Assembly (NCBI RefSeq): GCF_003586445.1
Contig: NZ_CP030028.1
Location: 3,424,501 to 3,488,500 of the forward strand
Direction of reading: 5' to 3'
Length of the DNA stretch: 64,000 bases
Source: Bacillus sp. Y1
Lineage (GTDB): Bacteria > Bacillota > Bacilli > Bacillales > Cytobacillaceae
Positions 34,183 through 43,563 of the stretch are shown here, in pieces (the first letter of the stretch is position 1; every line of letters starts with the position of its first letter). Below the pieces are notes generated by a model. It saw only the letters and a program-made list of their open reading frames with translations. It was not told where the DNA came from and searched no databases. The translations under genes and the position numbers were made by a program.

Positions 34183-34890
34183 GTGGCTAAGATGGAACAA
34201 ACATTGAAAATAACAAATGTATTATCGGACCCAACTCGTTATTACATTTATCAGTACATTACAAAAAGACATCAGGAAGTTACCGTTCAAGAAATTGCAG
34301 ACAATTTTAATATTCATCCGAACGTAGCAAGATTACATCTTTCTAAGCTTGAAGATGTTAATATGCTGATCTCGGAAACAAAAAAAACAGGCAAAGGTGG
34401 TAGACCAAGTAGGTTGTACCGATTGTCCGATGACGTCATTCAGTTAAATTTCCCATTCCGAGACTATCAAATGTTAGCTAAAATTACTATGGAATCCATG
34501 CTCTCTCTCGGAGAAGAAGGTCATAGAGTATTACGAATGACCGGGAAAAGATTTGGTAAGGAAATGATTGAGCAAGAAATGGCCCGATCTCATAATGGAG
34601 AGTTCCCTACGTTTGAACAAAAGTTAAACACGTTAAAAAATGCAGCAACAATGGCTGGCTTCTATCCAGAATTCGAAGTGAGTGAAGACCAGACTCGTAT
34701 ATACTTCCAAATTTTCAACTGTCCATTTAAAGAAATTGCTACAGAACATCCAGATGCTGTTTGTGAAACACATCACGAATTTTTAAAAGGGATGTTTGAG
34801 TCACTTTTTAATGACGTTGAGCTCATAGAAAAGCAAAACTTAATCAATGGCTGCGATGCTTGTGCTTATCAAGCATTAATCACGAATTAA
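34183..34890 (+). CDS. HTH regulator with C-terminal cysteine motif (SufR/ArsR-like)
   Basis: 235 residues. A winged HTH (about 8-75) contains SDPTRYYIYQYI, VQEIADNFNIHPNVARLHLSKLE and the wing KGGRPSRLYRL. The C-terminal domain carries FNCPFKE, a cysteine at AVCETHHEFLKG and a final GCDACAYQ, a metal- or cluster-binding pattern like that of SufR-type regulators. It probably senses iron-sulfur or redox state; target unknown. GTG at 34183 follows AAGGAGA by 10 bp. ATG at 34192 after AGAGGTG is the alternative. Confidence 0.8.
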   Translation: MAKMEQTLKITNVLSDPTRYYIYQYITKRHQEVTVQEIADNFNIHPNVARLHLSKLEDVNMLISETKKTGKGGRPSRLYRLSDDVIQLNFPFRDYQMLAKITMESMLSLGEEGHRVLRMTGKRFGKEMIEQEMARSHNGEFPTFEQKLNTLKNAATMAGFYPEFEVSEDQTRIYFQIFNCPFKEIATEHPDAVCETHHEFLKGMFESLFNDVELIEKQNLINGCDACAYQALITN

Positions 34891-34904
34891 AAAACAAACT
34901 CCTG

Positions 34905-34934
34905 TTTACTTTTTCATAGCGTTTACATTATAAT
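34905..34934 (+). promoter_or_regulatory. Sigma-A promoter of yqgY
   Basis: TTTACT (34905-34910), 18 bp, TATAAT (34929-34934), 43 bp before the start codon. Confidence 0.6.
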
Positions 34935-34976
34935 ATTGTAAGGTAAGGGACTTATAGGGTGAAAAGGAGGGATCAT

Positions 34977-35222
34977 ATGGATCGTATGTTTAGAGTAATG
35001 GGGTTTTGGACAGGTATTTTTGCCGTTATGTTCTACCTAGGGCATATGCCACAAACATCATTGCTATTCTTTGGTCAAACGGGGTTTTTCATTCTGTTAA
35101 GCTACCTAAAGCTTTCTGAACGTATGTATATTTATATTTTCGGTGCCTATTTAACAGTGTTCTTCGTTGGCTTTACATACTGGACAACATTTATGATGAC
35201 ACCAGGAGCTGGCGGGCATTAA
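34977..35222 (+). CDS. yqgY: DUF2626 small membrane protein YqgY
   Basis: 81 residues with three hydrophobic helices (VMGFWTGIFAVMFYLG; LLFFGQTGFFILLSYL; IYIFGAYLTVFFVGFTYWTTF), matching the DUF2626 family (YqgY). Function is unknown. A strong ribosome site AAAAGGAGGGATCAT precedes the ATG; an ATG six codons upstream overlaps that site. Confidence 0.86.
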   Translation: MDRMFRVMGFWTGIFAVMFYLGHMPQTSLLFFGQTGFFILLSYLKLSERMYIYIFGAYLTVFFVGFTYWTTFMMTPGAGGH

Positions 35223-35249
35223 TAGGAACGAAGCCCCATGAAAAGGGGG

Positions 35250-35280
35250 AAAAAGCGATGGAATTGATCCATCGCTTTTT
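35250..35280. terminator. Bidirectional terminator yqgY / methyltransferase gene
   Basis: A perfect 13-bp stem AAAAAGCGATGGA / TCCATCGCTTTTT with a 5-nt loop between converging genes. Confidence 0.88.
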
Positions 35281-35281
35281 A

Positions 35282-36364
35282 TTATATAGAGAACTCCTTT
35301 GATAAATTTTTCGATTGAACGACTACTTGAAAATGGCTACTCATTCCACCCGGAGTGATTAAACTCCGAATCGCTCGGTTTCGTTTACTTTGTTCCGAAA
35401 AAGGATTTGGATCATAATGATCTTTTAATAAATCCAAGATACCAATTTCTAAGAAGAATTCATCTTGCCTCATTAATCGTTCTAAGTTAAGGTCATACTT
35501 TTTTCCAATCCGAATGAAAGGATCCCACTGCACATGTGAGGTGATATCCATTTCGCCTGGGTGTGCAAGAAGGTTTGTTATCATTGTGTGCTTCGAATAT
35601 CCCCTTAAGCTACCTTGTGATCGAGCTGGTTCTTCCCATTCTGAGTCAGTATAACCGTAATCAACAGATAGCAAAATTCCTGAGTCAATTATTTTTGAAA
35701 TCTCTTTAATGAATTCAACCATTGCTACGGGTACTTCTGCTCGCTCGTGTTCTCGCAAGTCTCGCATATATTCTGAAACATAGGATTGAACATTCGTGTT
35801 TGCTAGCGGTACTAATATCTCCTTTAAGTCCTCGTTCTCTACCGTAATCATCACTTCATGAAGGATCCCCTTTTTCTTCTCGATAACATGTACCGGGAGA
35901 GCATCGAATAACTCATTCGAAAAAATCATTCCATGGAAGCCTTTAAGCTTACTTAAGCTATCAATTATTTTAATTTTCCCATCATCTATCTCTTTTTGTA
36001 TAAGTTGCTGATGAAAAGGACTGGCCTCTAAAACGAAATATGTAATAGGTTCGGTAGTTATTAGACTCCATTCTTCCAAAAATGCTTGGGCAAATCTTCC
36101 TGATCCAGCTCCGATTTCACAAACATTAGCAGGGATATTCCCCTTGGATACTTGCTTATAGTACCACCTTGCAATCAGCTGGCCATAAATATTTCCAATG
36201 TTACTTGTTGTAATAAAATCTCCTTGACGACCAACCTTCTCACCAGCTTTCATATAATAGCCACTCTCCCTATCATATAAAGCTACTGACATATATTCAG
36301 CATAAGAGATTTGCTGATGTTTGGATGAAGTGATCATTTCCTTTATCTTTTCCTTCACTATCAT
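35282..36364 (-). CDS. MidA-type (DUF185/NDUFAF7) SAM-dependent methyltransferase
   Basis: 360 residues. The SAM-binding motif VCEIGAGSGRFAQAFLEEW is followed by IIFSNELFDALPVHV and VDYGYTDSEW, the landmark segments of the DUF185 family, whose mitochondrial member methylates an arginine of complex I. The bacterial substrate is unknown. The N-terminal SYAEYMSVALYDRESGYYM is also typical. Start choice: ATG 11 bp after GAGG; a GTG eight codons earlier is possible. Confidence 0.86.
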   Translation of the reverse strand: MIVKEKIKEMITSSKHQQISYAEYMSVALYDRESGYYMKAGEKVGRQGDFITTSNIGNIYGQLIARWYYKQVSKGNIPANVCEIGAGSGRFAQAFLEEWSLITTEPITYFVLEASPFHQQLIQKEIDDGKIKIIDSLSKLKGFHGMIFSNELFDALPVHVIEKKKGILHEVMITVENEDLKEILVPLANTNVQSYVSEYMRDLREHERAEVPVAMVEFIKEISKIIDSGILLSVDYGYTDSEWEEPARSQGSLRGYSKHTMITNLLAHPGEMDITSHVQWDPFIRIGKKYDLNLERLMRQDEFFLEIGILDLLKDHYDPNPFSEQSKRNRAIRSLITPGGMSSHFQVVVQSKNLSKEFSI

Positions 36365-36458
36365 ATCCCCACTATCCTCTATTGACACAGTATTTATTTT
36401 GTAATATCGTAATAGTAATTAAAACCTCCCTCCCAAAGAAGGAATGGAAGTATCCCTA

Positions 36459-36492
36459 TAAAAGACCCTACTCACATGAGAAGGGTCTTTTC
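36459..36492 (-). terminator. Terminator of yqgX
   Basis: AAAAGACCCT pairs with AGGGTCTTTT, with T-rich sequence on the reverse strand directly after the yqgX stop. Confidence 0.75.
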
Positions 36493-36497
36493 ATTTG

Positions 36498-37130
36498 TTA
36501 AAAACCATTCAAAAACGGATTCGAATCCATCTCGTCACCAATGGTAGTTGTGTATCCATGTCCAGGCAATACTAACGTTTGCTCGGGAAGTACAAGTAGT
36601 TTACTATGAATACTCTTAAGAAGCTGATCATGATTTCCCCCAGGCAGGTCAGTTCTCCCGATGCTCTGATGAAACAACGCATCTCCTGAAATAACAAATT
36701 CTGCTTCCTCAAAGTAAAACGAGACACTACCAGGAGAGTGTCCAGGCGTCTCAAACACGGAAAAAGTAAAGTCTCCAATGGTTATTGCTTCTTCCTTTTC
36801 AAAGAAAATATTTGCAGGCTTTACTGATGTAGAGACTGGCATCATAAAGAACTTAGAACCATTTAAAGAAGGATCTCCTAACCAGTTTTCTTCTTTCTTA
36901 TGTATGTATACGGGTACACGATAATGGTCTCTAATAATGTCCACTGCTCCAATATGGTCAAAATGAGCATGTGTCAACAGGATTGCTTGTGGTACCACTT
37001 TTCTTTTCTCTAGTAATTGAATAAGTTTTTTCCCTTCATCACCCGGGTCAATAACGAGGCAATGATTCCCTTCGGTTACGATATAACTGTTGGTTTGTAA
37101 CGGACCGAGGGGGACCTGTTCCCATTTCAT
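36498..37130 (-). CDS. yqgX: Metallo-beta-lactamase fold hydrolase YqgX
   Basis: 210 residues, glyoxalase-II-like. The metal-binding HxHxDH is in LTHAHFDHIG; further ligands are in ETPGHSPGS, SGDALF and LPGHGYTT. The family hydrolyses thioesters; in B. subtilis YqgX is a small MBL protein related to glyoxalase II. It lies in the same order as in B. subtilis. Confidence 0.92.
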   Translation of the reverse strand: MKWEQVPLGPLQTNSYIVTEGNHCLVIDPGDEGKKLIQLLEKRKVVPQAILLTHAHFDHIGAVDIIRDHYRVPVYIHKKEENWLGDPSLNGSKFFMMPVSTSVKPANIFFEKEEAITIGDFTFSVFETPGHSPGSVSFYFEEAEFVISGDALFHQSIGRTDLPGGNHDQLLKSIHSKLLVLPEQTLVLPGHGYTTTIGDEMDSNPFLNGF

Positions 37131-37238
37131 AAGATTTCCTCCATATCATTTGATCTTAAGAATATTTTACACTAGTTTTATGGAAAGGAGAAATTTTGCT
37201 CTACAGAATTAACGTCAAGAAAGTGTCATTTTTAGACC

Positions 37239-37267
37239 TCGACAAATGGGATAAAAACCGATACAAT
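37239..37267 (+). promoter_or_regulatory. Sigma-A promoter of yqgW
   Basis: TCGACA (37239-37244), 17 bp, TACAAT (37262-37267), 100 bp before the start codon. Confidence 0.55.
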
Positions 37268-37366
37268 AAAATACGAATGTAAACACTTACGTTACATAAA
37301 ATACTGAATATGCACGAAATGATAAAAGGCATTTGTCTTTACCATTTGATAAAGGGGGCTGTCAAA

Positions 37367-37540
37367 GTGGGATTGGTCATTATATTTGCTTTAGTTACAT
37401 TGCTAGCAGCATACGGAGCATTTAGTTCACTAAAAAACAAAAATTTCCTAGGTTTATTTTTTGCTGTAGGAACTTTAGCTGTTTTCGGTTTCTTTACAGT
37501 TATGACTGTGATTCACCATGGATATCCAGCAACGCACTAA
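37367..37540 (+). CDS. yqgW: DUF2759 small membrane protein YqgW
   Basis: 57 residues with two membrane helices (LVIIFALVTLLAAYGAF; GLFFAVGTLAVFGFFTVMTVI) and a short HHGYPATH tail, as in the DUF2759 family. The start is GTG, eight bases after AAGGGGG. The longer ATG frame has no ribosome site. Function unknown. Confidence 0.8.
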   Translation: MGLVIIFALVTLLAAYGAFSSLKNKNFLGLFFAVGTLAVFGFFTVMTVIHHGYPATH

Positions 37541-37558
37541 CTAAAATAGCGATGCGAC

Positions 37559-37598
37559 AAAAAGGACTGTGAAAAGAAATTTTCTCAGTCCTTTTTTA
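37559..37598. terminator. Bidirectional terminator yqgW / yqgU
   Basis: AAAAAGGACTG-GAAAA pairs with TTTTC-CAGTCCTTTTT. It overlaps the yqgU stop. Confidence 0.82.
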
Positions 37599-38741
37599 TT
37601 CTTCTATCAACCCTAATACCTTTTTCTCACCAAGGAGGAGGAGGTTCTCTAGGCTGTACCCGTATAGACATAATGTTCCGTTAGGGGAGCAGCTAATAGG
37701 TTCATTTACTAAGTCTTCGATTAAAACAAGCTCCTCATTAGACTCGACTGAAAACCTTATAAGATCGAAGGTCCCTTCGTAGGTGTCCATCTCCGAACTA
37801 TATTGTGGCTTAAATGTATAGAATGCATGAGAATCCTTGTTATAATCATAAAATGGAACAGACCATCCTGAAAAATTCGACAACTGCGGCAACAACAATC
37901 GCGATTTCACTTGAAAGTCCTGGTCATAAAATGTGTAGTTTCCTACAGATGATTCCTCACTGGGGTCTATGGTTATGGTAAGCGTGTGTTTCGGAAAAAC
38001 ATCTACCTGATAGACATCCTTCAAGACATCCTTACTTACTTTACTATTGATATTATATTTTTTTAACGGCGCAGAAAGCGATGGACTGTCCGTACGCCAA
38101 TCGAGATATAGAATTTCGTTTACATTACTCCAATACGCAAATGGTTGAGGAATGGTTATTTGAGCAAGTGTATTATTGCTTATATCTAATGTATAGGTGT
38201 GATATTGCCAATCTTCTGTAAAGCTCGTTATTAGCAAAAGATTTTCATTATACTCATTCCATTCGATAGCTAATTCATTCGAAGGTATTTCTGACGACAA
38301 GATGATTTTTCCACTAGACGAGATAATCGTCACCAATCCCGTACTTGAATTAGGTGAGGAATGAATAAGTATGCTGCTTCTAGTAGGGCTAACAGTTACC
38401 GAAACAATAGGATAGACACTCGAATACAACAGTGTCGACTGACCTTCCACTAAGTCATAGGAATATAATGCCGAGCCCTCACTAGTATCTGTTACATACA
38501 ATATTGTTTGATTATCTAACCAGCCACTAGTGGAAGAAAAGCTTCCCTTCATCTCTTTAATTGGTAGCATAACTTCACCACCAATAAATGATAGGGGTAT
38601 TTCCTTCTTTTTTAACTCAATATTATGTAATGATTGAGGTAAGCTTTTTGGTACACTTTCCTTACTACACCCAAATAATAGAACAACAAAAAGAAGGAAA
38701 AGAAAGAAATAAAGTGCCTGTTTAATTTTTACTGAAAACAC
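37596..38741 (-). CDS. yqgU: Lipoprotein YqgU
   Basis: 381 residues. The N-terminal signal (ALYFFLFLLFVVLLFGC) ends in a lipobox LFGC, so it is a membrane-anchored lipoprotein outside the cell. The rest is beta-rich with repeated short strands (WLDNQTILYVTDTSEGSAL; WNEYNENLLLITSF; YWSNVNEILYLDW) that suggest a beta-propeller. B. subtilis YqgU has the same layout; function unknown. The start is GTG, nine bases after AAGGAGG; an upstream TTG overlaps this site. Confidence 0.84.
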   Translation of the reverse strand: MFSVKIKQALYFFLFLLFVVLLFGCSKESVPKSLPQSLHNIELKKKEIPLSFIGGEVMLPIKEMKGSFSSTSGWLDNQTILYVTDTSEGSALYSYDLVEGQSTLLYSSVYPIVSVTVSPTRSSILIHSSPNSSTGLVTIISSSGKIILSSEIPSNELAIEWNEYNENLLLITSFTEDWQYHTYTLDISNNTLAQITIPQPFAYWSNVNEILYLDWRTDSPSLSAPLKKYNINSKVSKDVLKDVYQVDVFPKHTLTITIDPSEESSVGNYTFYDQDFQVKSRLLLPQLSNFSGWSVPFYDYNKDSHAFYTFKPQYSSEMDTYEGTFDLIRFSVESNEELVLIEDLVNEPISCSPNGTLCLYGYSLENLLLLGEKKVLGLIEE

Positions 38742-38814
38742 TATTCTTTTCCTCCTTAAAGACAATTAAATTTATTTTACCTTTCTCTATTGCGGTGAAC
38801 AAGTAAAAACTTTC

Positions 38815-40002
38815 CTAAACATACATAGCAGCTAAAAAAACCCCTAGCATCTCATGGTATATCTTTCTATACTGTGATAATGGGAGTGGATTGATTCCTT
38901 TCCCAAGTTCAAACGTAAACCCGCACTTTTTAAACTCTTGTATAAACCAATCCTTATAACCTGCATGGCTGTCAATATACTGTACAGAACGGTATCCACT
39001 GACACGTTCAAACTCGTTTGCAAGCGAATGTGCCTCCGAAGGTTCTAACCCCTCATAACCCCAATAAAACTCTTCTCCTTGTGTGTGAAAGGCCAATAGT
39101 CGATGAAAATTTCTCTCATTAGCCAGTTGAGCCATTGCGATTGCCTCAGGTTCTGTTAAAGGTTCATTACCAGGGAAATCTCTAGCCGACGGTGCTTTTG
39201 GTATTTTCCTCTCTTTTTCAATTTCCCATTTTGCAGGAAATTGATTATTTAGATCAACTCCACGAATATTTGCTTTCCAACCTACAAAATCACTACTGCC
39301 ACCGTTGTACGTTATTAAATTATCCCTTTCACTTTCTAACGGACCATGTAAAACCAAATCCACTCCATCTGGATTCACCATAGGTACGATAGAAACATCC
39401 ACACGGTTATAAAGAGCCTGAATATCTATTCCTCTGATCGGTCTTTGATTGGTTAATGCTAAAAGAAAGGTATTCACTAACTGTAGGAGAATCGGGGTAG
39501 TAATCCATTCATTCGCATGAAAAGAAGCATTATAGTGTATTTTTAAATCTCCCTTGCCGAACCGCAACTCATGAATTGGATTACCACGTACACTTTGCCC
39601 AATGGTACTTGTTGAGACAAAAGGATACATTTCAACAAGCTTTTTAATATCTGTTTCAAGTTGGGCTGAATCATAGAATGTCTGCCCATGTATGATTGGT
39701 TTAATCATTCGCTTTGGAATATTAACAGCTTCACCTTGCTCAAAACTGTTTGGATTACGCTTCTGATTGACTAACAATAATGCATCAATGGAAAGATTAT
39801 AGTGAAGAGCTAGTCTCCAGAAAGCATCATTCTGGCCGATACAACGAGTTTCTAGCTCAAATCCTGGAATCTGTATCGTTTGCCCTTTTTCAAGGATCGT
39901 ATTTTTTGTCAGTTTGTTAGCGTCTAGCAGCAAATGAATTGGCAACATAAATAATTGACTATAATAGTCCAATGAGTCTCCAGTCCGAACCTTAACTTTC
40001 AA
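38815..40002 (-). CDS. yqgT: M14 peptidase with LysM domains, YqgT (gamma-D-glutamyl-L-diamino acid endopeptidase type)
   Basis: About 395 residues. Two N-terminal LysM-like modules (to about residue 100) bind peptidoglycan. The M14 zinc carboxypeptidase domain follows, with HANE ligands (NASFHANEWITTP), VPMVNPDGVDLV, the third ligand in LAFHTQGEE and the catalytic glutamate in FTFELGKG. It resembles endopeptidase I of Bacillus spores, which cuts peptide side chains of the wall. I favour a TTG start nine bases after GGAAGGAG; the ATG codons lie on top of that site. Confidence 0.88.
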   Translation of the reverse strand: MKVKVRTGDSLDYYSQLFMLPIHLLLDANKLTKNTILEKGQTIQIPGFELETRCIGQNDAFWRLALHYNLSIDALLLVNQKRNPNSFEQGEAVNIPKRMIKPIIHGQTFYDSAQLETDIKKLVEMYPFVSTSTIGQSVRGNPIHELRFGKGDLKIHYNASFHANEWITTPILLQLVNTFLLALTNQRPIRGIDIQALYNRVDVSIVPMVNPDGVDLVLHGPLESERDNLITYNGGSSDFVGWKANIRGVDLNNQFPAKWEIEKERKIPKAPSARDFPGNEPLTEPEAIAMAQLANERNFHRLLAFHTQGEEFYWGYEGLEPSEAHSLANEFERVSGYRSVQYIDSHAGYKDWFIQEFKKCGFTFELGKGINPLPLSQYRKIYHEMLGVFLAAMYV

Positions 40003-40086
40003 GACCATCATCTCCTTCCTTTATCGATTCATATGAAGAAGATGAAAAAAGATTCCTAGAAAGAATAGGGAAATCTGAGCTATAAA

Positions 40087-40115
40087 AAAGAGCCTACAAA
40101 AAGTAGGCTTCTCTT
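40087..40115 (-). terminator. Terminator of yqgS
   Basis: AGCCTAC / GTAGGCT with a five-A loop, followed on the reverse strand by TCTTTTTTAT. It lies 4 bp after the yqgS stop. Confidence 0.75.
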
Positions 40116-40118
40116 TGA

Positions 40119-41999
40119 TTACTCATTTGTCTTTTTTTTGATATTCCCAGATTTTTCGTAAAACCGAAGCAAATCTCCGTAAACAATTTTATCAGAGTAC
40201 TCTAGCTCATTTTTTGCTTTTTCCATGTATGGCTCGCAAGCATCAACAGAATCAATTGCTTCCCCTGTAGATTTGTCATAACATGTGCCTTTCGTGTATA
40301 CATAGTCCTTCGTAATAAAACTTCCATCACGAAGCACTGTAAACTCTGTATAGTCTTTAGAAAACAGATCCGAACCAAAATCAATATTTTGCTTGGTATC
40401 AATTCCAAGTAAGTGAAGGATTGTAGGCTTTAAATCAACCTGACCTGAAACATTGTGAATAACCTTTCCTTCTTGCCCAGGAATATGAATAATTAATGGT
40501 ACTCTTTGAAGCTGTGTACTCTCTAACGGTGTAATTTCTTTTCCTAAAAACTCACCCATTGTCTTATTATGATTTTCCGATATTCCGTAATGATCACCAT
40601 AAAGGATGATAATTGATTCCTCATACAATCCAGTTTCCTTTAAATCTTCAATAAAAAGTTTTAATGCTTCATCTTGATAACGGACCGTAGGGAAATAGTT
40701 ATTTACTGTTTTATTAGTAGAATCATAAGGTTGAATATACAAATCTTCTTCACCAAGTTCAAATGGGAAGTGATTAGTTAGAGTAATAAATTTCGAGTAA
40801 AACGGTTTTGGCATATTTAATAAATGATCAACTGATTGTTCAAAGAAAGGAATATCTTTAAGTCCCCAACCAATCGAGTTTGTTTCATCTACGTCATAAT
40901 CACCAAGGGCATAGAATCTTGTATAGCCTAATGAATCATACATTAAATCACGATTCCAGAAGCTCTTGTTATTGGCATGAAGAGAAGCTGTGTAATACCC
41001 ATTTTCATTTAGAATTTCTGGTGTCGCTCGATACTCATTTTCTGAATGAGTAAAGAATACTGCCCCACGGCTTAAGCCATATAGAGAATTTTCAACGATA
41101 AACTCAGAATCTGACGTTTTGCCTTGTGCGGTTTGGTGATAGAAGTTATCAAAATAATAACTTTCCTTAATAAATTGATTTAGGAAGGGAGTAATTTCTT
41201 GGCCATTTACTTCCTGATTAATGACAAAGCTTTGGGTTGATTCCATTGAAATTAAAATCACATTTTTTCCTTTGGCAATTCCAAACATATCATCACTAGG
41301 ACGCTTGTAATTCGCCCGAACATAGTTTTCAATATCCACCAATTCACTGCCATCTGCTAATGCTCTTTGAGCAGATGATTTAGACTGTAAAAAGGCATCG
41401 TAAATATGGTAATTGTATGTTCCAATATTTTTAACAAGCATTTCTCTATCAAATGTTCGAGTAAGGAGCTGTGGTCTTTCTGCTTCAGCCAAACCTAAAT
41501 TAAAAAATGCAATGGCAGCAGTAAGTAAATAATACGCACTTATCACTACTTTATTACGATTCTTCTGTTCAGTTAAGGTTGGTCTCAATAAGACAAAAGC
41601 AACAATAAGAAAGAAATCAGTGAAATATAAAAGATCCTTCCATTCTAATAGTTCATTCACACTGCTTCCTAAGTCCGCCATATTACTTGTTTGAAACAAT
41701 ACCGGTATCGTTAAGAAATCATTAAAGAAACGATAAAAAACAACATTACCAAACAATACGGCCGACATAAGAAAACTTGTCGTAATAATGAATCGGTTTT
41801 GACTTTTTCCCTTTAAAAACAAGCCAATACCAAAGATAAACATAAGAAAACTTAACGGGTTTATAAATAAAATAAACTCTTGTCTCCAGTTTTCAATTTT
41901 AATATCAAAGCTAGTTTTATAAACGATATACGTTTTTATCCAGAGCAATACGATTGCAATTGCAATCAAAGGAAACTTTGACCATTTCAACTTGTTCAT
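40119..41999 (-). CDS. yqgS: LTA synthase family protein YqgS
   Basis: 626 residues: five N-terminal membrane helices and an extracellular sulfatase-like domain. The catalytic threonine is in [11 protein letters not shown], with metal-binding regions [25 protein letters not shown] and [13 protein letters not shown]. It polymerises glycerol phosphate from phosphatidylglycerol into lipoteichoic acid; YqgS is one of four LtaS paralogues in B. subtilis. The start is the ATG after AGGAGGTACTAGCTGC. Ends in basic residues ([10 protein letters not shown]). Confidence 0.93.
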   Translation of the reverse strand: MNKLKWSKFPLIAIAIVLLWIKTYIVYKTSFDIKIENWRQEFILFINPLSFLMFIFGIGLFLKGKSQNRFIITTSFLMSAVLFGNVVFYRFFNDFLTIPVLFQTSNMADLGSSVNELLEWKDLLYFTDFFLIVAFVLLRPTLTEQKNRNKVVISAYYLLTAAIAFFNLGLAEAERPQLLTRTFDREMLVKNIGTYNYHIYDAFLQSKSSAQRALADGSELVDIENYVRANYKRPSDDMFGIAKGKNVILISMESTQSFVINQEVNGQEITPFLNQFIKESYYFDNFYHQTAQGKTSDSEFIVENSLYGLSRGAVFFTHSENEYRATPEILNENGYYTASLHANNKSFWNRDLMYDSLGYTRFYALGDYDVDETNSIGWGLKDIPFFEQSVDHLLNMPKPFYSKFITLTNHFPFELGEEDLYIQPYDSTNKTVNNYFPTVRYQDEALKLFIEDLKETGLYEESIIILYGDHYGISENHNKTMGEFLGKEITPLESTQLQRVPLIIHIPGQEGKVIHNVSGQVDLKPTILHLLGIDTKQNIDFGSDLFSKDYTEFTVLRDGSFITKDYVYTKGTCYDKSTGEAIDSVDACEPYMEKAKNELEYSDKIVYGDLLRFYEKSGNIKKKTNE

Positions 42000-42206
42000 G
42001 CAGCTAGTACCTCCTGTATCTTTGGTCAATGGTATATTTTGGTAGAATTATAGTTAACCAAAAATAATCTTAATACTTTTTTAACGAAAAATCAAACTCA
42101 TCATTATAATTGTTTTATAGAATATTAAATTACTGACCTCCATATTACCCTAATAATAGACGTTTGAAACCTAAAATAGTTTCAACTTTGTCCCATTTTT
42201 TTTAAA

Positions 42207-42241
42207 TAAAAAAAGAACCTCCACAATAATTGTAGAGGCTC
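42207..42241 (-). terminator. Terminator of yqgQ-glcK
   Basis: Reverse strand GCCTCTACAAT / TTGTGGAGGT followed by seven T, 9 bp after the glcK stop. Confidence 0.8.
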
Positions 42242-42249
42242 CTCCCATA

Positions 42250-43227
42250 TTATTTACTTACATAATCCCTTATTAACCAAGCTGCGCCAATAACACCTGC
42301 GTCATTTCCGAGTGTCGCAACAGCGATTTTTGTTGATTCCTTTACTCTTGAGAAGGCATATTTCTCAAAGTTTTGACGAACGCTGTCTAGTAAAATATCT
42401 CCCGCTTTTGAAACTCCTCCACCAAGAACAATTTTTTCTGGGTTAAGGGTATTTGCAATATTTGCTAATGCTAACCCAAGATGGAAACTTACTTCCTCGA
42501 TTATTTCTTTTGCAAGGACATCCCCATTTCTCGCAGCATCGAATATATTTTTGGCTGAAATGGTACCCTCTTCACGATAAATCTGTGCTAATTCTCCACT
42601 TGAATCCTGTGCCGCCTGAAGCTTTTCTTTTCCTATTCGAACGATACCTGTTGCTGAAGCAATGGTCTCCAAGCAGCCTGTTTTTCCACAGTTACAAGGT
42701 GCTCCACCCACAGGGAGGGAGGTAATATGACCAATTTCACCAGCCGCCCCACTTACACCTTGAACAATATGCCCGTTAGCGATCACACCGCCTCCTACAC
42801 CTGTTCCTAATGTGACAGCAACGATATCCTTCCCACCGTTTCCAGCACCCTTCCACATTTCACCAAGTGCCGCACAGTTAGCATCATTATCAATGATGGC
42901 AGGTAAAGATGTTTCTACTTCTAATAAATCCTTTAAAGGATAGTTATCTTCCCAGCCTAAGTTTACAACGTTGTAGATAATGCCTGTTGCATAATCCACT
43001 GGACCAGGTGCACCCATTCCTATCCCTAAAAGCTTACTTTTAGGCTGATCTAATTCTTCAAGTGCCTGATCAATTGATTTAGCAATATTTATCGTAATAT
43101 TTTTCCCCTTATTGCTATTATCTGTAGGAATTTCCCATTTCTTTAAAATTTCACCGTATTGATTAATAAAAGCAAGTTTTGTTGTTGTTCCTCCTAAATC
43201 TACCCCAACCAACCACTTATCTGTCAT
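42250..43227 (-). CDS. glcK: Glucokinase (ROK family)
   Basis: 325 residues. ROK kinase with phosphate loop [14 protein letters not shown], catalytic aspartate in [20 protein letters not shown] and the zinc signature [20 protein letters not shown]. It phosphorylates glucose with ATP. It sits 11 bp after yqgQ as in B. subtilis. The start is taken at the ATG; a GTG two codons earlier is possible. Confidence 0.95.
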   Translation of the reverse strand: MTDKWLVGVDLGGTTTKLAFINQYGEILKKWEIPTDNSNKGKNITINIAKSIDQALEELDQPKSKLLGIGMGAPGPVDYATGIIYNVVNLGWEDNYPLKDLLEVETSLPAIIDNDANCAALGEMWKGAGNGGKDIVAVTLGTGVGGGVIANGHIVQGVSGAAGEIGHITSLPVGGAPCNCGKTGCLETIASATGIVRIGKEKLQAAQDSSGELAQIYREEGTISAKNIFDAARNGDVLAKEIIEEVSFHLGLALANIANTLNPEKIVLGGGVSKAGDILLDSVRQNFEKYAFSRVKESTKIAVATLGNDAGVIGAAWLIRDYVSK

Positions 43228-43238
43228 ATTCACACCTA

Positions 43239-43439
43239 CTATTCTTTATTTTTTAATTGTTGAATTTCATGACGGACAATAAATAATGCCGTTTGAAAGT
43301 CCTGTTCTTCAATCAACTGAGATTGATATAATTCCTTCAGTTCTTCCTCCATCAACTCTAAATCAGCAAGGCGGTCACCAACGTAAATAATGGTTCCAAA
43401 TTTCTTTAAAAATTGTTGAATATCATATGTATTCTTCAT
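43239..43439 (-). CDS. yqgQ: YqgQ family protein (DUF910)
   Basis: 66 residues: [33 protein letters not shown] splits into the conserved three-helix bundle of DUF910. A small cytosolic protein always next to glcK in Bacillus. Function is unknown; co-transcription suggests a link to GlcK. Confidence 0.9.
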   Translation of the reverse strand: MKNTYDIQQFLKKFGTIIYVGDRLADLELMEEELKELYQSQLIEEQDFQTALFIVRHEIQQLKNKE

Positions 43440-43532
43440 GTATTTACCTCAAGCACTAAATTGTGAAAGCTTGTACAAACGCTTTCATAAAAAGTATAAT
43501 CGAAAATCACGCTTTACTCAATACTGCAAAAA

Positions 43533-43562
43533 AAATATGCCTTTCTAAAAAGAAAGACATGC
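43533..43562 (-). terminator. Terminator of the SpoVAF-like gene
   Basis: ATGCCTTTCT (43537-43546) pairs with AGAAAGACAT (43551-43560) with one mismatch, and eight T follow on the reverse strand. Confidence 0.65.
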
Positions 43563-43563
43563 G

